Source: an uncultured Elusimicrobia bacterium
GTDB taxonomy: Bacteria > Elusimicrobiota > Elusimicrobia > UBA1565 > UBA9628
NCBI GenBank assembly: GCA_903874575.1
Contig: CAIQSZ010000325.1
Location: forward strand, 1 to 26,317
Length of the DNA: 26,317 nt
Reading direction: 5' to 3'
Numbering within the stretch: the first letter of the stretch is position 1; every line of letters begins with the position of its first letter. Under the pieces are notes generated by a model, which saw only the letters and a list, made by a program, of their open reading frames with translations, searched no databases and was not told the DNA's origin. The position numbers were made by a program, and so were the translations under genes. Of the stretch, positions 1 through 7,121 are shown in pieces.

Positions 1-175
1 CGTCACCGGGGCGGTCACGCTGCCGGCGGGCGTGGAGATGGTCATGCCGGGAGACAACATCGACATCGAGTGCGAGTTGATCTGCCCGATCGCGATGGAG
101 AAGGGCCTGCGCTTCGCGGTTCGCGAGGGCGGCCACACGGTTGGCGCCGGCGTCGTCGCCGATATTCTCAGCTAG
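1..175 (+). CDS. tuf: Elongation factor Tu, C-terminal end (partial)
   Basis: EF-Tu delivers aminoacyl-tRNA to the ribosome as a GTP complex. Only the last 57 codons are present, in the frame starting at base 2, ending at the TAG at 173-175. The translation contains PAGVEMVMPGDN, then CPIAMEKGLRFAVREGG and HTVGAGVV, which are hallmarks of the last beta-barrel (domain 3) of EF-Tu. The GTPase domain lies outside the window. It sits 28 nt upstream of rpsJ, the common arrangement in which the str operon (rpsL-rpsG-fusA-tuf) runs into the S10 operon. No terminator is visible in the 28-nt gap, so read-through into rpsJ is likely. Confidence 0.97.
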   Translation, partial: VTGAVTLPAGVEMVMPGDNIDIECELICPIAMEKGLRFAVREGGHTVGAGVVADILS

Positions 176-203
176 TCAAACGACATAGGAATAAGGTATA
201 ATC

Positions 204-527
204 ATGGCCGAGACCAATAATCCGCAACAGAGAATCCGCATCCGCCTCCGCGCTTACGACCACCGCGTCCTTGACGCCAGCGTCGGTAAAATCGTCGAGA
301 CGGCCCAGCGTACGGGAGCTGTCGTGTCCGGTCCCATCCTGTTGCCTACACATATTAAGAAGTACACGGTGTTGCGGTCTCCGCACGTCGACAAGAAGTC
401 GCGGGAGCAGTTCGAGATGAGAGTCCACAAGCGCCTCATCGAGCTGAACTCGACGACGTCCAAGACGGTGGACGAGTTGATGAAGCTCGATCTGCCCGCG
501 GGCGTCGACGTCGAAATCAAGCTCTAG
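204..527 (+). CDS. rpsJ: 30S ribosomal protein S10
   Basis: S10 is a small-subunit head protein and, in other bacteria, also the NusE partner of NusB in antitermination. The 107-residue product has usual length and the typical features IRIRLRAYDHRVLD, GPILLPT and the C-terminal LPAGVDVEIKL. An ATG at 204 follows an AAGGTA element at 193-198. It is the first gene of the S10 cluster here, 28 nt after tuf. A 76-nt gap containing a hairpin separates it from rplC. It is a normal member of its family with nothing missing. Confidence 0.98.
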   Translation: MAETNNPQQRIRIRLRAYDHRVLDASVGKIVETAQRTGAVVSGPILLPTHIKKYTVLRSPHVDKKSREQFEMRVHKRLIELNSTTSKTVDELMKLDLPAGVDVEIKL

Positions 528-545
528 TCTCATCGAGTTTGAAGG

Positions 546-588
546 GGACGGCCTTTTTCCAGGCTTTCCGTCCGTAGGGAACTTTTTT
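546..588 (+). promoter_or_regulatory. Hairpin followed by a T-run between rpsJ and rplC
   Basis: GGACGG at 546-551 pairs with CCGTCC at 568-573, and the inner CC at 552-553 can pair with GG at 562-563. A run of six T lies at 583-588, ten nt after the stem. The T-run is too far away for a textbook intrinsic terminator, so this could be an attenuator, a protein-binding leader element or an RNA-processing site. It lies in the longest intergenic gap of the window (76 nt). Function is inference only. Confidence 0.4.
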
Positions 589-603
589 GCCTTTGAGGGA
601 ATC

Positions 604-1398
604 ATGAGCGAAGCGCAAGCGACGACGCCGGTGCAGAACGACGGAGCCAAAAAAGCTCCCGCGACCTTCCATGCCATTTTGGGCGAGAAAGTCGGGATGA
701 CGCAGATCTATCATCCGAAGGACCAGAACCTTTACGATGTCACCGTCGTGAAGGCGGGGCCGTGTCCCATCCTGCGGGTTAAGACGGCGGATTCCACCGA
801 CGGCTATAACGCCGTTCAATTGGGTTTCGGCGCCCGCCGCGATAAAACGGTCACGAAGGCGCAGCTCGGCCAGTTCAAAAAAGCCGGCGTACCGACCCAG
901 CGTTACGTCCGCGAGATTCGCGTCGATGACACGAAAGGACTCGAGGCTGGGCAAATCGTCGCCGCCGACGTCGCTTTCAAGCCCGGCGATTACGTCGATG
1001 TCCAGGGTGTCATCAAGGGCCGAGGCTTCGCCGGCGTCATGAAGCGCCATAATTTCAAAGGCCTGCCCGCTTCCCACGGCGCGTCGGACAAGCAGCGCTC
1101 CCCGGGGTCGCTCGCTTCGCGGCGCTCGCTCGGTCGCGTCATGCCCGGTCAGCGCATGGCGGGGCATTACGGCGATACGACTCTATCGACCATTAAGCTC
1201 GAGATCGTCCAGATCGATTCCGAGCGGAACCTGATCTACATCGCGGGCGCCGTCCCCGGCGCGCGCGGCGGTTTGGTCACCATCCACCAGACCTACATGA
1301 GCAAGAAGGTGCGTACCGAGCAGATCAAGTCTACCGTCAAGAAGGACAAAATGGGCAACATCATCAAGGCCGCCGTCAAGCCCGGCGCCAAGAAGTAA
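604..1398 (+). CDS. rplC: 50S ribosomal protein L3, with N- and C-terminal extensions
   Basis: L3 is an early-assembly large-subunit protein whose loop reaches toward the peptidyl transferase centre. The 264-residue product is longer than the usual roughly 205-220. The core begins near residue 24 (HAILGEKVGMTQIY) and includes GFAGVMKRHNFKGLPASHG and the RRSLGRVMPGQRMAGHYG segment. About 22 Ala/Thr/Lys-rich residues precede the core and about 30 Lys-rich residues follow it. The ATG at 604 has GAGGGA at 594-599 just upstream. A shorter form starting nearer the core cannot be excluded, but the SD favours this start. rplD follows 15 nt later. Confidence 0.96.
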   Translation: MSEAQATTPVQNDGAKKAPATFHAILGEKVGMTQIYHPKDQNLYDVTVVKAGPCPILRVKTADSTDGYNAVQLGFGARRDKTVTKAQLGQFKKAGVPTQRYVREIRVDDTKGLEAGQIVAADVAFKPGDYVDVQGVIKGRGFAGVMKRHNFKGLPASHGASDKQRSPGSLASRRSLGRVMPGQRMAGHYGDTTLSTIKLEIVQIDSERNLIYIAGAVPGARGGLVTIHQTYMSKKVRTEQIKSTVKKDKMGNIIKAAVKPGAKK

Positions 1399-1403
1399 GC
1401 CGG
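1382..1403 (+). other. Weak inverted repeat around the rplC stop codon
   Basis: CCGGC at 1382-1386 is complementary to GCCGG at 1399-1403, with a 12-nt loop that ends in the TAA stop (1396-1398). With only five base pairs this can easily arise by chance in GC-rich DNA. It is listed because stronger versions occur at rpsS, rpsE, rpsD and mreB. Confidence 0.25.
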
Positions 1404-1413
1404 AGAAAGGGAC

Positions 1414-2037
1414 ATGGAAGCCAAGATCATCGACGTCAGCGGAAAAGAAGTCGGGCAAGTCGCGCTCCCGGAGGGGATATTCGGGCATAAGCCGTCGCGG
1501 CGCTTCCTGCATGAGTACGTCACCGTCTATCTCGCCAACCAGCGCCAATACGGAGCGCACACCAAGAGTCGGACCGAGGTTTCCGGCGGCGGCAAGAAGC
1601 CGTGGAAGCAGAAGCACACCGGTCGGGCTCGCGCGGGTTCGATTCGCTCGGGGCTATGGCGCCACGGCGCGATCATCCATGGGCCTCGTTCCGGCTACGG
1701 TTCGCACTTGGATTTTCCGCGCCAGAAGGCGAGGCTTGCCCTGGCTCAAGCCCTGTCGGCCCGCGCCCAAGACGGCGGTCTCATCTGCGTCAAGGAACTT
1801 GTCCTCAAAGAAGCCAAGACGAAGTTGATGGCCGGAATGCTCGTCAAGCTGGGAGCCGAAGGCCGCACGCTCATAGTCCTCGACGCCCCGAGCCCCGCGC
1901 TCAAGCGGGCCAGCAAGAACATCCCTTCCGTCGCTTTGGTCCTCGCCGCCGACGTCAACGCGTACGAGGTCCTGAAGTGCAAGAAGCTCATCATCACCCA
2001 GCCGGCGCTTGAGAAGCTTGGCGCGCGCTGGAACTAA
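1414..2037 (+). CDS. rplD: 50S ribosomal protein L4
   Basis: L4 binds 23S rRNA, lines the polypeptide exit tunnel with a long loop and, in E. coli, represses the S10 operon. The 207-residue product has the usual length. The tunnel loop is recognisable around residues 50-90 (SGGGKKPWKQKHTGRARAGS, then GPRSGYG), followed by the globular C-terminal part. The ATG at 1414 follows GGAGAAAGG at 1402-1410. Whether it autoregulates here is unknown; the hairpin between rpsJ and rplC is the only nearby candidate target I can see. Confidence 0.97.
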   Translation: MEAKIIDVSGKEVGQVALPEGIFGHKPSRRFLHEYVTVYLANQRQYGAHTKSRTEVSGGGKKPWKQKHTGRARAGSIRSGLWRHGAIIHGPRSGYGSHLDFPRQKARLALAQALSARAQDGGLICVKELVLKEAKTKLMAGMLVKLGAEGRTLIVLDAPSPALKRASKNIPSVALVLAADVNAYEVLKCKKLIITQPALEKLGARWN

Positions 2038-2048
2038 GGTAAACGATC

Positions 2049-2351
2049 ATGTCCGAAAAATCCATTCACAGCGTCTTGGTCCGACCGCTCCTGACGGAAC
2101 GCGGCACCCGCATCCAGGACCAGCATAACCAGTACCTCTTCGAGGCCGCTCCAGGGGCCACGAAGACCGACATCAAGCTCGCCGTCGAGAAGCTCTTTAA
2201 GGTGCAGGTCGAGAAGGTCCGCACCATGCTCGTCCACGGAAAGTTCCGCCGCGTCGGTCGGGGCGGAGGCGTGCTTCCCGACTGGAAGAAGGCGATCGTG
2301 ACCGTCGCGAAGGGGCAGAAGATCGACTTCGCCCAGCCGTCCGCTTCCTGA
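2049..2351 (+). CDS. rplW: 50S ribosomal protein L23
   Basis: L23 sits at the tunnel exit and is the docking site for trigger factor and SRP in characterised bacteria. The 100-residue product has typical length and motifs (VLVRPLLTER near the N-terminus, then VEKLFKVQVEKVRT and KKAIVTVAKGQKID). The SD element TAAGGTA overlaps the rplD stop codon and lies 7 nt before the ATG. Spacing to both neighbours is about 11 nt, consistent with one transcript. Confidence 0.97.
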   Translation: MSEKSIHSVLVRPLLTERGTRIQDQHNQYLFEAAPGATKTDIKLAVEKLFKVQVEKVRTMLVHGKFRRVGRGGGVLPDWKKAIVTVAKGQKIDFAQPSAS

Positions 2352-2362
2352 GGTAGAATCCA

Positions 2363-3208
2363 ATGCCGATCAAGACCTATAAGCCGTACACGCCCTCGCG
2401 CCGCGGGATGTCCTCGGCCGACTTCTCCGAATTGACCGCCAGCAGGCCCGAGAAGAGCCTGGTGAAGAAGGTCGTCCGCACGGGCGGCCGCAACAACACC
2501 GGCACTATCATGGTCCGCCACCAGGGCGGAGGCCACAAGCGCGCTTACCGCATCATCGATTTCAAGCGCGACAAGGTCGGCATCCCCGCCAAGGTGATGA
2601 CGATCGAGTACGATCCTAACCGAACCGGGCGCATCTGCCTGTTGAACTACCCCGACGGCGAGAAGCGCTATATCATCCATCCCGTCGGCCTCAAGGTCGG
2701 CGACGCGGTGGTCAGCGGGCCCGCTTCCGAAATCAAGATCGGAAACGCGTTGCCGATCAAAAACATCCCTGAAGGCACTTTCATCCATAACGTCGAGTTG
2801 AATCCCGGCAAGGGCGCGCAGATGATGCGTTCGGCGGGCTCCCAGGCTCAGTTGATGGCGAAGGATGCCGGTTACGCGCAGATCAAGATGCCGTCGGGCG
2901 AGGTTCGCATGGTTCCCGACGCCTGTTACGCGACGATCGGCCAGGTCAGCAACACCGAACACAACACGATCGATCTGGGTAAAGCCGGGCGCTCGCGCCA
3001 TCGAGGCATCCGTCCGACCGTTCGCGGAGGAGCGATGAACGCGACCGACCATCCGCTCGGCGGCGGCCGCGGAAAATCGAAGGGCAATAACCATCCGCGT
3101 TCGCCGTGGAACCAACTGTCCAAGGGTTTTAAAACCCGCAACAAGAAGAAGGTCTGGGGCTGGATGATCGTCTCCGACCGTCGCCGCTCGGCGTCCCATG
3201 CGGGCTGA
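2363..3208 (+). CDS. rplB: 50S ribosomal protein L2
   Basis: L2 is a primary 23S rRNA-binding protein needed for subunit association and peptidyl transferase activity. The 281-residue product is near the family norm (about 275). It has GRNNTGTIMVRHQGGGHKR near residues 42-60 and the C-terminal region RGIRPTVRGGAMNATDHPLGGG. The DHP histidine matching E. coli His229 is kept, but the usual HPHGGGEG block reads HPLGGGRG here, followed by KSKGNNHPRSPW. The TGA of rplW is part of a TGAGGTA SD element upstream of the ATG at 2363. The C-terminus (WGWMIVSDRRR) is somewhat divergent. Confidence 0.97.
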   Translation: MPIKTYKPYTPSRRGMSSADFSELTASRPEKSLVKKVVRTGGRNNTGTIMVRHQGGGHKRAYRIIDFKRDKVGIPAKVMTIEYDPNRTGRICLLNYPDGEKRYIIHPVGLKVGDAVVSGPASEIKIGNALPIKNIPEGTFIHNVELNPGKGAQMMRSAGSQAQLMAKDAGYAQIKMPSGEVRMVPDACYATIGQVSNTEHNTIDLGKAGRSRHRGIRPTVRGGAMNATDHPLGGGRGKSKGNNHPRSPWNQLSKGFKTRNKKKVWGWMIVSDRRRSASHAG

Positions 3209-3223
3209 TAGAGAGAAAATGAT

Positions 3224-3508
3224 ATGAGCCGATCCACCAAGAAGGGTCCCTACGTCGACCCGAACGTGATTAAGAAGGTCCAGAAGTTGAACGCCGCCGG
3301 CGAAAAGAAGCCGATCAAGACGTGGTCGCGTCATTGCACGATCACTCCGGATTTCGTCGGGCATACGTTCTCCGTCCACAACGGCCGCAAGTTCCTGCCT
3401 GTGTACGTCACCGAGCAAATGGTCGGACACAAGCTCGGCGAGTTCTCGTTCACGCGCTTCTTCAAGGCGCACGGCGGAACTTCGAAGGATTCCACCGCCA
3501 AGACCTAA
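3224..3508 (+). CDS. rpsS: 30S ribosomal protein S19
   Basis: S19 is in the 30S head and forms a complex with S13 at the bridge to the large subunit. The 94-residue product shows the usual MSRSTKKGPYVD start, then IKTWSRHCTITPDFVGHTF, the HNGRKFLPVYVTEQMVGHK block and GEFSFTR. The length is ordinary. The ATG at 3224 follows AGAGAG sequence at 3210-3215. The TAA stop forms the loop of a 7-bp inverted repeat that extends into the 31-nt gap before rplV. Confidence 0.98.
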   Translation: MSRSTKKGPYVDPNVIKKVQKLNAAGEKKPIKTWSRHCTITPDFVGHTFSVHNGRKFLPVYVTEQMVGHKLGEFSFTRFFKAHGGTSKDSTAKT

Positions 3509-3515
3509 GGTCTTG
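3499..3515 (+). other. 7-bp inverted repeat centred on the rpsS stop codon
   Basis: CAAGACC (3499-3505) and GGTCTTG (3509-3515) are perfect reverse complements, and the 3-nt loop is exactly the TAA stop codon (3506-3508). The left arm encodes the last residues of S19, while the right arm is noncoding. No T-run follows, so it is not a classic intrinsic terminator. It lies 24 nt upstream of the rplV start. Confidence 0.55.
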
Positions 3516-3539
3516 AACGGTCAATAGAAAGGTATAGCC

Positions 3540-3914
3540 ATGGAAGCCACCGCACACGCTCGATTTCAGAGATACGGGACGCGCAAGGTCGCGCAGGTCC
3601 TCAAGGAGATTCGTGGGAAATCCGTCCTGGAGGCCGAGCGCCTCCTGCCGATGATCCCGCGCATCTGCTCGACGATGATCTCCAAGGCCGTCCGCTCCGC
3701 CGCCGCGAACCTGGTCACCCAGTCCGCGAAAGCCGGGCGCTCGGTCGACCCGCAGAAGGTCTACATCAAGTCCTGCTGGTCCACGATGGGCCCTATGGGA
3801 AATATGAAGCGCATGTTGCCCGCGCCGCAGGGGCGGGCGTACACGTTCAAGCGCAAGGTCTGCCACCTGACGGTGGTCGTTTCCGACGAGCGCGTAAACG
3901 GAAAGAGGAAGTAA
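3540..3914 (+). CDS. rplV: 50S ribosomal protein L22
   Basis: L22 contributes a long beta-hairpin to the exit tunnel wall, the region near which macrolides bind. The 124-residue product has the family core (YGTRKVAQVLKEIRGKSV, SAAANLVTQ, VYIKSCWSTMGP) and the hairpin-strand region (LPAPQGRAYTFKRK, HLTVVVSDE). An AAAGGTA element at 3528-3534 precedes the ATG. The hairpin is somewhat unlike the common RPRAxGRAxRIxKRTSH consensus but length is conserved. It is followed by rpsC after 2 nt. Confidence 0.96.
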   Translation: MEATAHARFQRYGTRKVAQVLKEIRGKSVLEAERLLPMIPRICSTMISKAVRSAAANLVTQSAKAGRSVDPQKVYIKSCWSTMGPMGNMKRMLPAPQGRAYTFKRKVCHLTVVVSDERVNGKRK

Positions 3915-3916
3915 TC

Positions 3917-4690
3917 ATGGGTAATAAAACCAATCCGAACGCGCTGCGTCTCGGCTACATCCACGACTGGCAGTCCAAATGGTTCTCCACGAAGGACATG
4001 CCGGCGCTGATCGGCGAAGACTTCAAGATCCGCAACCTGGTGCGCAATACCTTCCGCGCCGCCGCGGTCAGCTGGGTCGGCATCGAGCGCGCGGGTTCTT
4101 ATCTGCGCGTCAACATCCATACCGCTCGCCCCGGAGTCGTCATCGGCAAGAAGGGCGCCGACATCGAGGCCTTGCGTAAGAACGTCGAAGCCATGACGTC
4201 CCGCAAGACGTACGTCAACGTCATGGAGATCAAGGACCCCGAACTCGATAGCCGTCTCGTCGCGGAGTCGATCGCGGTCCAGTTGGAGAAACGCATCGCT
4301 CATCGTCGCGCCATGCGCCGCGCGATGGAGCGCACCCTCCAATCCGGCGCGCTCGGCATCAAGGTCATGGTCTCCGGCCGCATCAACGGCGCCGAGATCT
4401 CGCGTCGCGAATGGAACCGCGAGGGCCGCGTGCCCCTGCACACTTATGCCGCCGATGTGGACTACGGGACGGCGGAAGCGATGACCAGCGCCGGTCTCAT
4501 CGGCGTGAAGGTCTGGATCTTTAAGAAGCAGCACTTCGTGAAATCGTTCAAGGAACTGCAGCAGATGGCCAAGAAGGAGGCCGCGCTCGCGGCCGCCGCG
4601 ATGGCCGTCGAGAGCGGGGAGGCCCCGGCCGGCGCCCCGGTCCCCGATGCGGCGCTGGCCGCCGCCGAGAAGATCGAGGGGGGCAAGTAA
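3917..4690 (+). CDS. rpsC: 30S ribosomal protein S3, Ala-rich C-terminal tail
   Basis: S3 lies at the mRNA entry tunnel and, with S4, contributes to ribosome helicase activity. The 257-residue product is somewhat longer than E. coli S3 (233). It starts MGNKTNPNALRLG, carries a KH domain with the GXXG loop GKKG at residues 77-80, and has the C-terminal domain block SGRINGAEISRREW near residue 155. The extra length is an Ala/Gly/Pro-rich tail from about residue 214 to the end. The ATG at 3917 follows AGAGGAAG. The SD for rplP lies within its last codons. Confidence 0.97.
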   Translation: MGNKTNPNALRLGYIHDWQSKWFSTKDMPALIGEDFKIRNLVRNTFRAAAVSWVGIERAGSYLRVNIHTARPGVVIGKKGADIEALRKNVEAMTSRKTYVNVMEIKDPELDSRLVAESIAVQLEKRIAHRRAMRRAMERTLQSGALGIKVMVSGRINGAEISRREWNREGRVPLHTYAADVDYGTAEAMTSAGLIGVKVWIFKKQHFVKSFKELQQMAKKEAALAAAAMAVESGEAPAGAPVPDAALAAAEKIEGGK

Positions 4691-4691
4691 C

Positions 4692-5108
4692 ATGCTGATG
4701 CCCAAGCGCGTTAAGTACCGCAAGCCGCACAGCCACCCGCGCATCAAGGGTCCGGCCAAGCGCGGCATCGCCCTCGCGTTCGGCGAGTTCGGGCTCAAGG
4801 CTCTCGAGCCGAAGTGGGTCACCGCCCGCCAGATCGAGTCCAGCCGCGTCACCATCAGCCGTCATCTTAAGAAGGGCGGCAAGCTGTGGGTCCGCATTTT
4901 CCCCGACAAGGCGATCACGAAACATCCCGCCGAGACCCGCATGGGCAAGGGCAAGGGCGCGCCGGATCATTGGGCCGCCGTCGTCCGCCCGGGCCGGGTT
5001 CTCTTCGAGGTCGAAGGACTCACCGTCGACGAAGCCAAGAAGGCCCTCAAGATGGCCTCCTACAAATTGCCGATCAAGACCAAGTTCATCGTCCGCGAGC
5101 ATATCTAA
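4692..5108 (+). CDS. rplP: 50S ribosomal protein L16
   Basis: L16 organises the A-site tRNA region and the factor-binding part of the 50S subunit. From the ATG at 4692 the product is 138 residues, starting MLMPKRVKYRKPH, which matches the usual L16 N-terminus. An upstream in-frame ATG at 4647 lies inside rpsC and would add 15 unlike residues, so I rejected it. A purine-rich GAGGGGGG at 4676-4683 within the end of rpsC serves as SD. Family blocks seen are GKGKGAPDHWAAVVRPGR and LFEV, and the length equals the family norm. Confidence 0.97.
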   Translation: MLMPKRVKYRKPHSHPRIKGPAKRGIALAFGEFGLKALEPKWVTARQIESSRVTISRHLKKGGKLWVRIFPDKAITKHPAETRMGKGKGAPDHWAAVVRPGRVLFEVEGLTVDEAKKALKMASYKLPIKTKFIVREHI

Positions 5109-5109
5109 C

Positions 5110-5373
5110 ATGGCCGACAAGAAGAAGACCGCCGCCGCGCAGGATAAGTCGGTTCTCGGGGTTGCCGAACTCCATAAAGAGCTTCGCGCCGCCCTCGACA
5201 AGCGTGCGAAACTCGAGTTCCAGCACAGCGTCGCCCCGCTGAAAAGCCCGATCGAGTTGCGTCATCTCCGCCGCGAAATCGCGCGGCTTAAGACCTATCT
5301 CCGCATAACCGAAGTAAATGGTTCAGCCCCGAAAGTCCGGGGGAAGAAGACCACGAAGGAGGCCGCGAAGTGA
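5110..5373 (+). CDS. rpmC: 50S ribosomal protein L29, extended at both ends
   Basis: L29 sits near the tunnel exit beside L23 as a two-helix coiled hairpin. The 87-residue product is longer than the usual 60-70. The helical core spans about residues 15-70 (VAELHKELRAALDKRAKLEF, then LRHLRREIARLKTYL), with a Lys/Ala-rich lead and a Lys-rich tail. The ATG at 5110 comes one nt after the rplP stop, implying translational coupling. The end overlaps the GTG start of rpsQ by 4 nt and contains its SD. Confidence 0.94.
   Translation: MADKKKTAAAQDKSVLGVAELHKELRAALDKRAKLEFQHSVAPLKSPIELRHLRREIARLKTYLRITEVNGSAPKVRGKKTTKEAAK
5356..5362 (+). promoter_or_regulatory. Shine-Dalgarno site deciding the rpsQ GTG start
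   Basis: AAGGAGG lies inside the last codons of rpmC, 7 nt upstream of GTG at 5370. This near-perfect SD favours the GTG over the later in-frame ATG at codon 23 of rpsQ. Confidence 0.8.
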
Positions 5374-5684
5374 CGAAGACCGCCGCCGCTCCCGCTCCCG
5401 CCGCCGTCGCTGAAGACCGTGGCCACCGCAAGACCATGGAAGGAATCGTCGTTTCCGATAAAATGAATAAGACGCGCACCGTTCGTGTGACAAGATCGGT
5501 CCGCCACCCCTTCTACCAGAAGGTCATGACCAAGTCGAGCAAGTTCCATGTGCACGACGAGGGCAATCAGTCCCGCGAGGGGGATGTCGTTGAGATCTCC
5601 AGCACTCGTCCGCTCTCGAAGCTGAAGCGTTGGCGCTTGGTGCGAGTCGTGAAAGCCGCCCCCAAAGCCGCCGAGGTGAAGTAA
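5370..5684 (+). CDS. rpsQ: 30S ribosomal protein S17, N-terminally extended
   Basis: S17 is a primary 16S rRNA-binding protein with an OB fold. The 104-residue product (family usual about 80-90) has MEGIVVSDKMNKTRTV, then HPFYQKV, KFHVHDE, GDVVEISSTRPLSKLK and WRLVRVV. The core starts near residue 23. The first 20 residues are an Ala/Pro-rich extension. The start is a GTG in a GTGA overlap with the rpmC stop, chosen because of the strong SD at 5356-5362. rplN follows immediately. Confidence 0.95.
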   Translation: MTKTAAAPAPAAVAEDRGHRKTMEGIVVSDKMNKTRTVRVTRSVRHPFYQKVMTKSSKFHVHDEGNQSREGDVVEISSTRPLSKLKRWRLVRVVKAAPKAAEVK

Positions 5685-5685
5685 T

Positions 5686-6054
5686 ATGATCCAGCTTCGA
5701 ACGATGCTGAACGTCGCCGACAACTCGGGAGCCCGCAAACTCCAGTGTTTTCACGTGATGGGAGGCTCGTACCGTCGTTACGCCAGCCTTGGAGACATCA
5801 TAGTTTGCACCGTGAAAGACGCGCTCCCTAACGGCGCGATCAAGAAGGGGCAGGTCGTCAAGGCGGTCGTGGTGCGTTGCAAGCGCAATCTGCGTCGGCC
5901 TGACGGCACCTACGTCTCTTTCGACGACAACGCCGCGTGTCTGATCGATGACAAGAATGAGCCCAAAGGCACGCGCGTGTTCGGGCCCGTGGCCCGAGAG
6001 TTGCGCGACAAGGATTATTTGAAGATCGTCTCCCTCGCGCCGGAGGTCGTCTGA
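5686..6054 (+). CDS. rplN: 50S ribosomal protein L14
   Basis: L14 lies at the subunit interface and in some bacteria is the docking site of the silencing factor RsfS. The 122-residue product has exactly the classical length, starting MIQLRTMLNVADNSGARK. It also has DIIVCTVKDALPNGAIKKG, FDDNAACLIDD and GTRVFGPVARELR. The ATG at 5686 is one nt after the rpsQ stop. There are no unusual insertions, and it is one of the most typical proteins in the window. Confidence 0.98.
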   Translation: MIQLRTMLNVADNSGARKLQCFHVMGGSYRRYASLGDIIVCTVKDALPNGAIKKGQVVKAVVVRCKRNLRRPDGTYVSFDDNAACLIDDKNEPKGTRVFGPVARELRDKDYLKIVSLAPEVV

Positions 6055-6056
6055 CT

Positions 6057-6389
6057 ATGAAGTTTAAGTACAAGATCAAAAAGAACGACAAGGTCGTCGT
6101 CATCTCCGGAAAAGACAAGGGGAAGACCGGAGAGGTCCTTGAGGTTCTCCCGGGCGACGGCTTCAAGCCCGCCCGCGTACTCGTATCCAAGGTCAACATC
6201 GTTACGAAGCACAAGAAGCCCACGCAGACGGACGCCGGCGGCCTCGTGAAGATCGAGGCCCCGCTCGCCCTGTCGAAGGTGATGCTCGCCGATCCCAAGA
6301 CGGGAAAGCCCACGCGCGTGCGCATCAAAATCCAGCCGAACGGCGATAAGGTCCGCGTCGCGCTGAAGTCCGGCGAGACGATCGCCTAA
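6057..6389 (+). CDS. rplX: 50S ribosomal protein L24
   Basis: L24 is an assembly initiator that binds the 5' domain of 23S rRNA. The 110-residue product carries a KOW motif at about residues 9-31 (NDKVVVISGKDKGKTGEV), followed by VNIVTKHKKPT and GGLVKIEAPLALSKVMLADP. The length is close to the family norm (about 104). The start ATG at 6057 lies 2 nt after the rplN stop. A 5-bp inverted repeat at 6372-6386 just before the stop is probably chance. Confidence 0.96.
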   Translation: MKFKYKIKKNDKVVVISGKDKGKTGEVLEVLPGDGFKPARVLVSKVNIVTKHKKPTQTDAGGLVKIEAPLALSKVMLADPKTGKPTRVRIKIQPNGDKVRVALKSGETIA

Positions 6390-6408
6390 AAGGAAGCAGG
6401 TTAATACA

Positions 6409-7119
6409 ATGGCTGAAAAGACTCCCGACGAAAAAGCGGCGAAAGCGGCGAAAGCCGCCGCCGCCGCGAAGAAGGCCGGCCTCGAGAAGCAGGCCTCCAA
6501 GACCGCCGGCCCGGCTTACGCCGTGAATGCCGACGGTCGCGAGACCGAACATCCGACGCCGCGCATGAAGGCTTTGTACAAGGAAAACGTCATCCCCGCG
6601 CTGATGGAAAAGCACGGACTTAAGAACCCGCACCAGGTTCAGCGGCTCAAGAAGATCGTCGTGAACATCGGCGTCTCCGAGGCTCGCGACAACGTCCAGA
6701 TGCTCGACAATGCCCGTGAAGAGCTTGCGCTGATCACCGGACAGCTTCCGCAGATTCGCAAAGCCACGAAATCGATCTCGAATTTCAAGTTGCGCGAGGG
6801 CATGCCGATCGGCGTGCGCGTCACCCTTCGCGGCGACCGCATGTGGGAGTTCCTGGACCGTCTGATTACGGTCGCCATTCCCCGCATCCGGGACTTCCGC
6901 GGTCTCGAGCCCAGGGGTTTTGACGGCTCCGGGAACTTCAACCTGGGTCTGAAGGAGCAGTTGATTTTCCCCGAAGTCAACAGCGAGCGCGTGCCTCAGC
7001 AGCGCGGCATGAACATCTCGTTTGTGATCGACGGCGGCCAGGATGTTTTCAGCCTCGACCTCCTCAAGGAGCTCGGGATGCCGTTCAAGCAGGCCGCGAC
7101 GGCCGCGACGAGGAACTAA
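6409..7119 (+). CDS. rplE: 50S ribosomal protein L5 with Ala/Lys-rich N-terminal extension
   Basis: L5 binds 5S rRNA and forms an intersubunit bridge with S13. The product has 236 residues against about 180 for the family. The core begins near residue 53 (MKALYKENVIPAL), followed by VNIGVSEARDN, MPIGVRVTLRGDRMWEFLDR, IPRIRDFRGL and FPEVNSERV. The first 52 residues are Ala/Lys-rich (AKAAKAAAAAKK) and look disordered. AAAAGGAAG at 6388-6396 precedes the ATG at 6409. An internal ATG at codon 53 would give an ordinary L5, but I see no good SD for it. Confidence 0.95.
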   Translation: MAEKTPDEKAAKAAKAAAAAKKAGLEKQASKTAGPAYAVNADGRETEHPTPRMKALYKENVIPALMEKHGLKNPHQVQRLKKIVVNIGVSEARDNVQMLDNAREELALITGQLPQIRKATKSISNFKLREGMPIGVRVTLRGDRMWEFLDRLITVAIPRIRDFRGLEPRGFDGSGNFNLGLKEQLIFPEVNSERVPQQRGMNISFVIDGGQDVFSLDLLKELGMPFKQAATAATRN

Positions 7120-7121
7120 AA

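Noticed and set aside
2066..3472. Long open frame (468 codons) on the minus strand opposite rplW-rplB-rpsS
   Set aside because: It is the reverse of three clearly real ribosomal genes, has Arg/Asp/Leu/His-rich composition typical of reverse-frame reading in GC-rich DNA, and resembles no family.
6372..6386. GGCGA/TCGCC inverted repeat just before the rplX stop
   Set aside because: It has only five base pairs, lies entirely in coding sequence and does not enclose the stop. This is expected by chance in GC-rich DNA.
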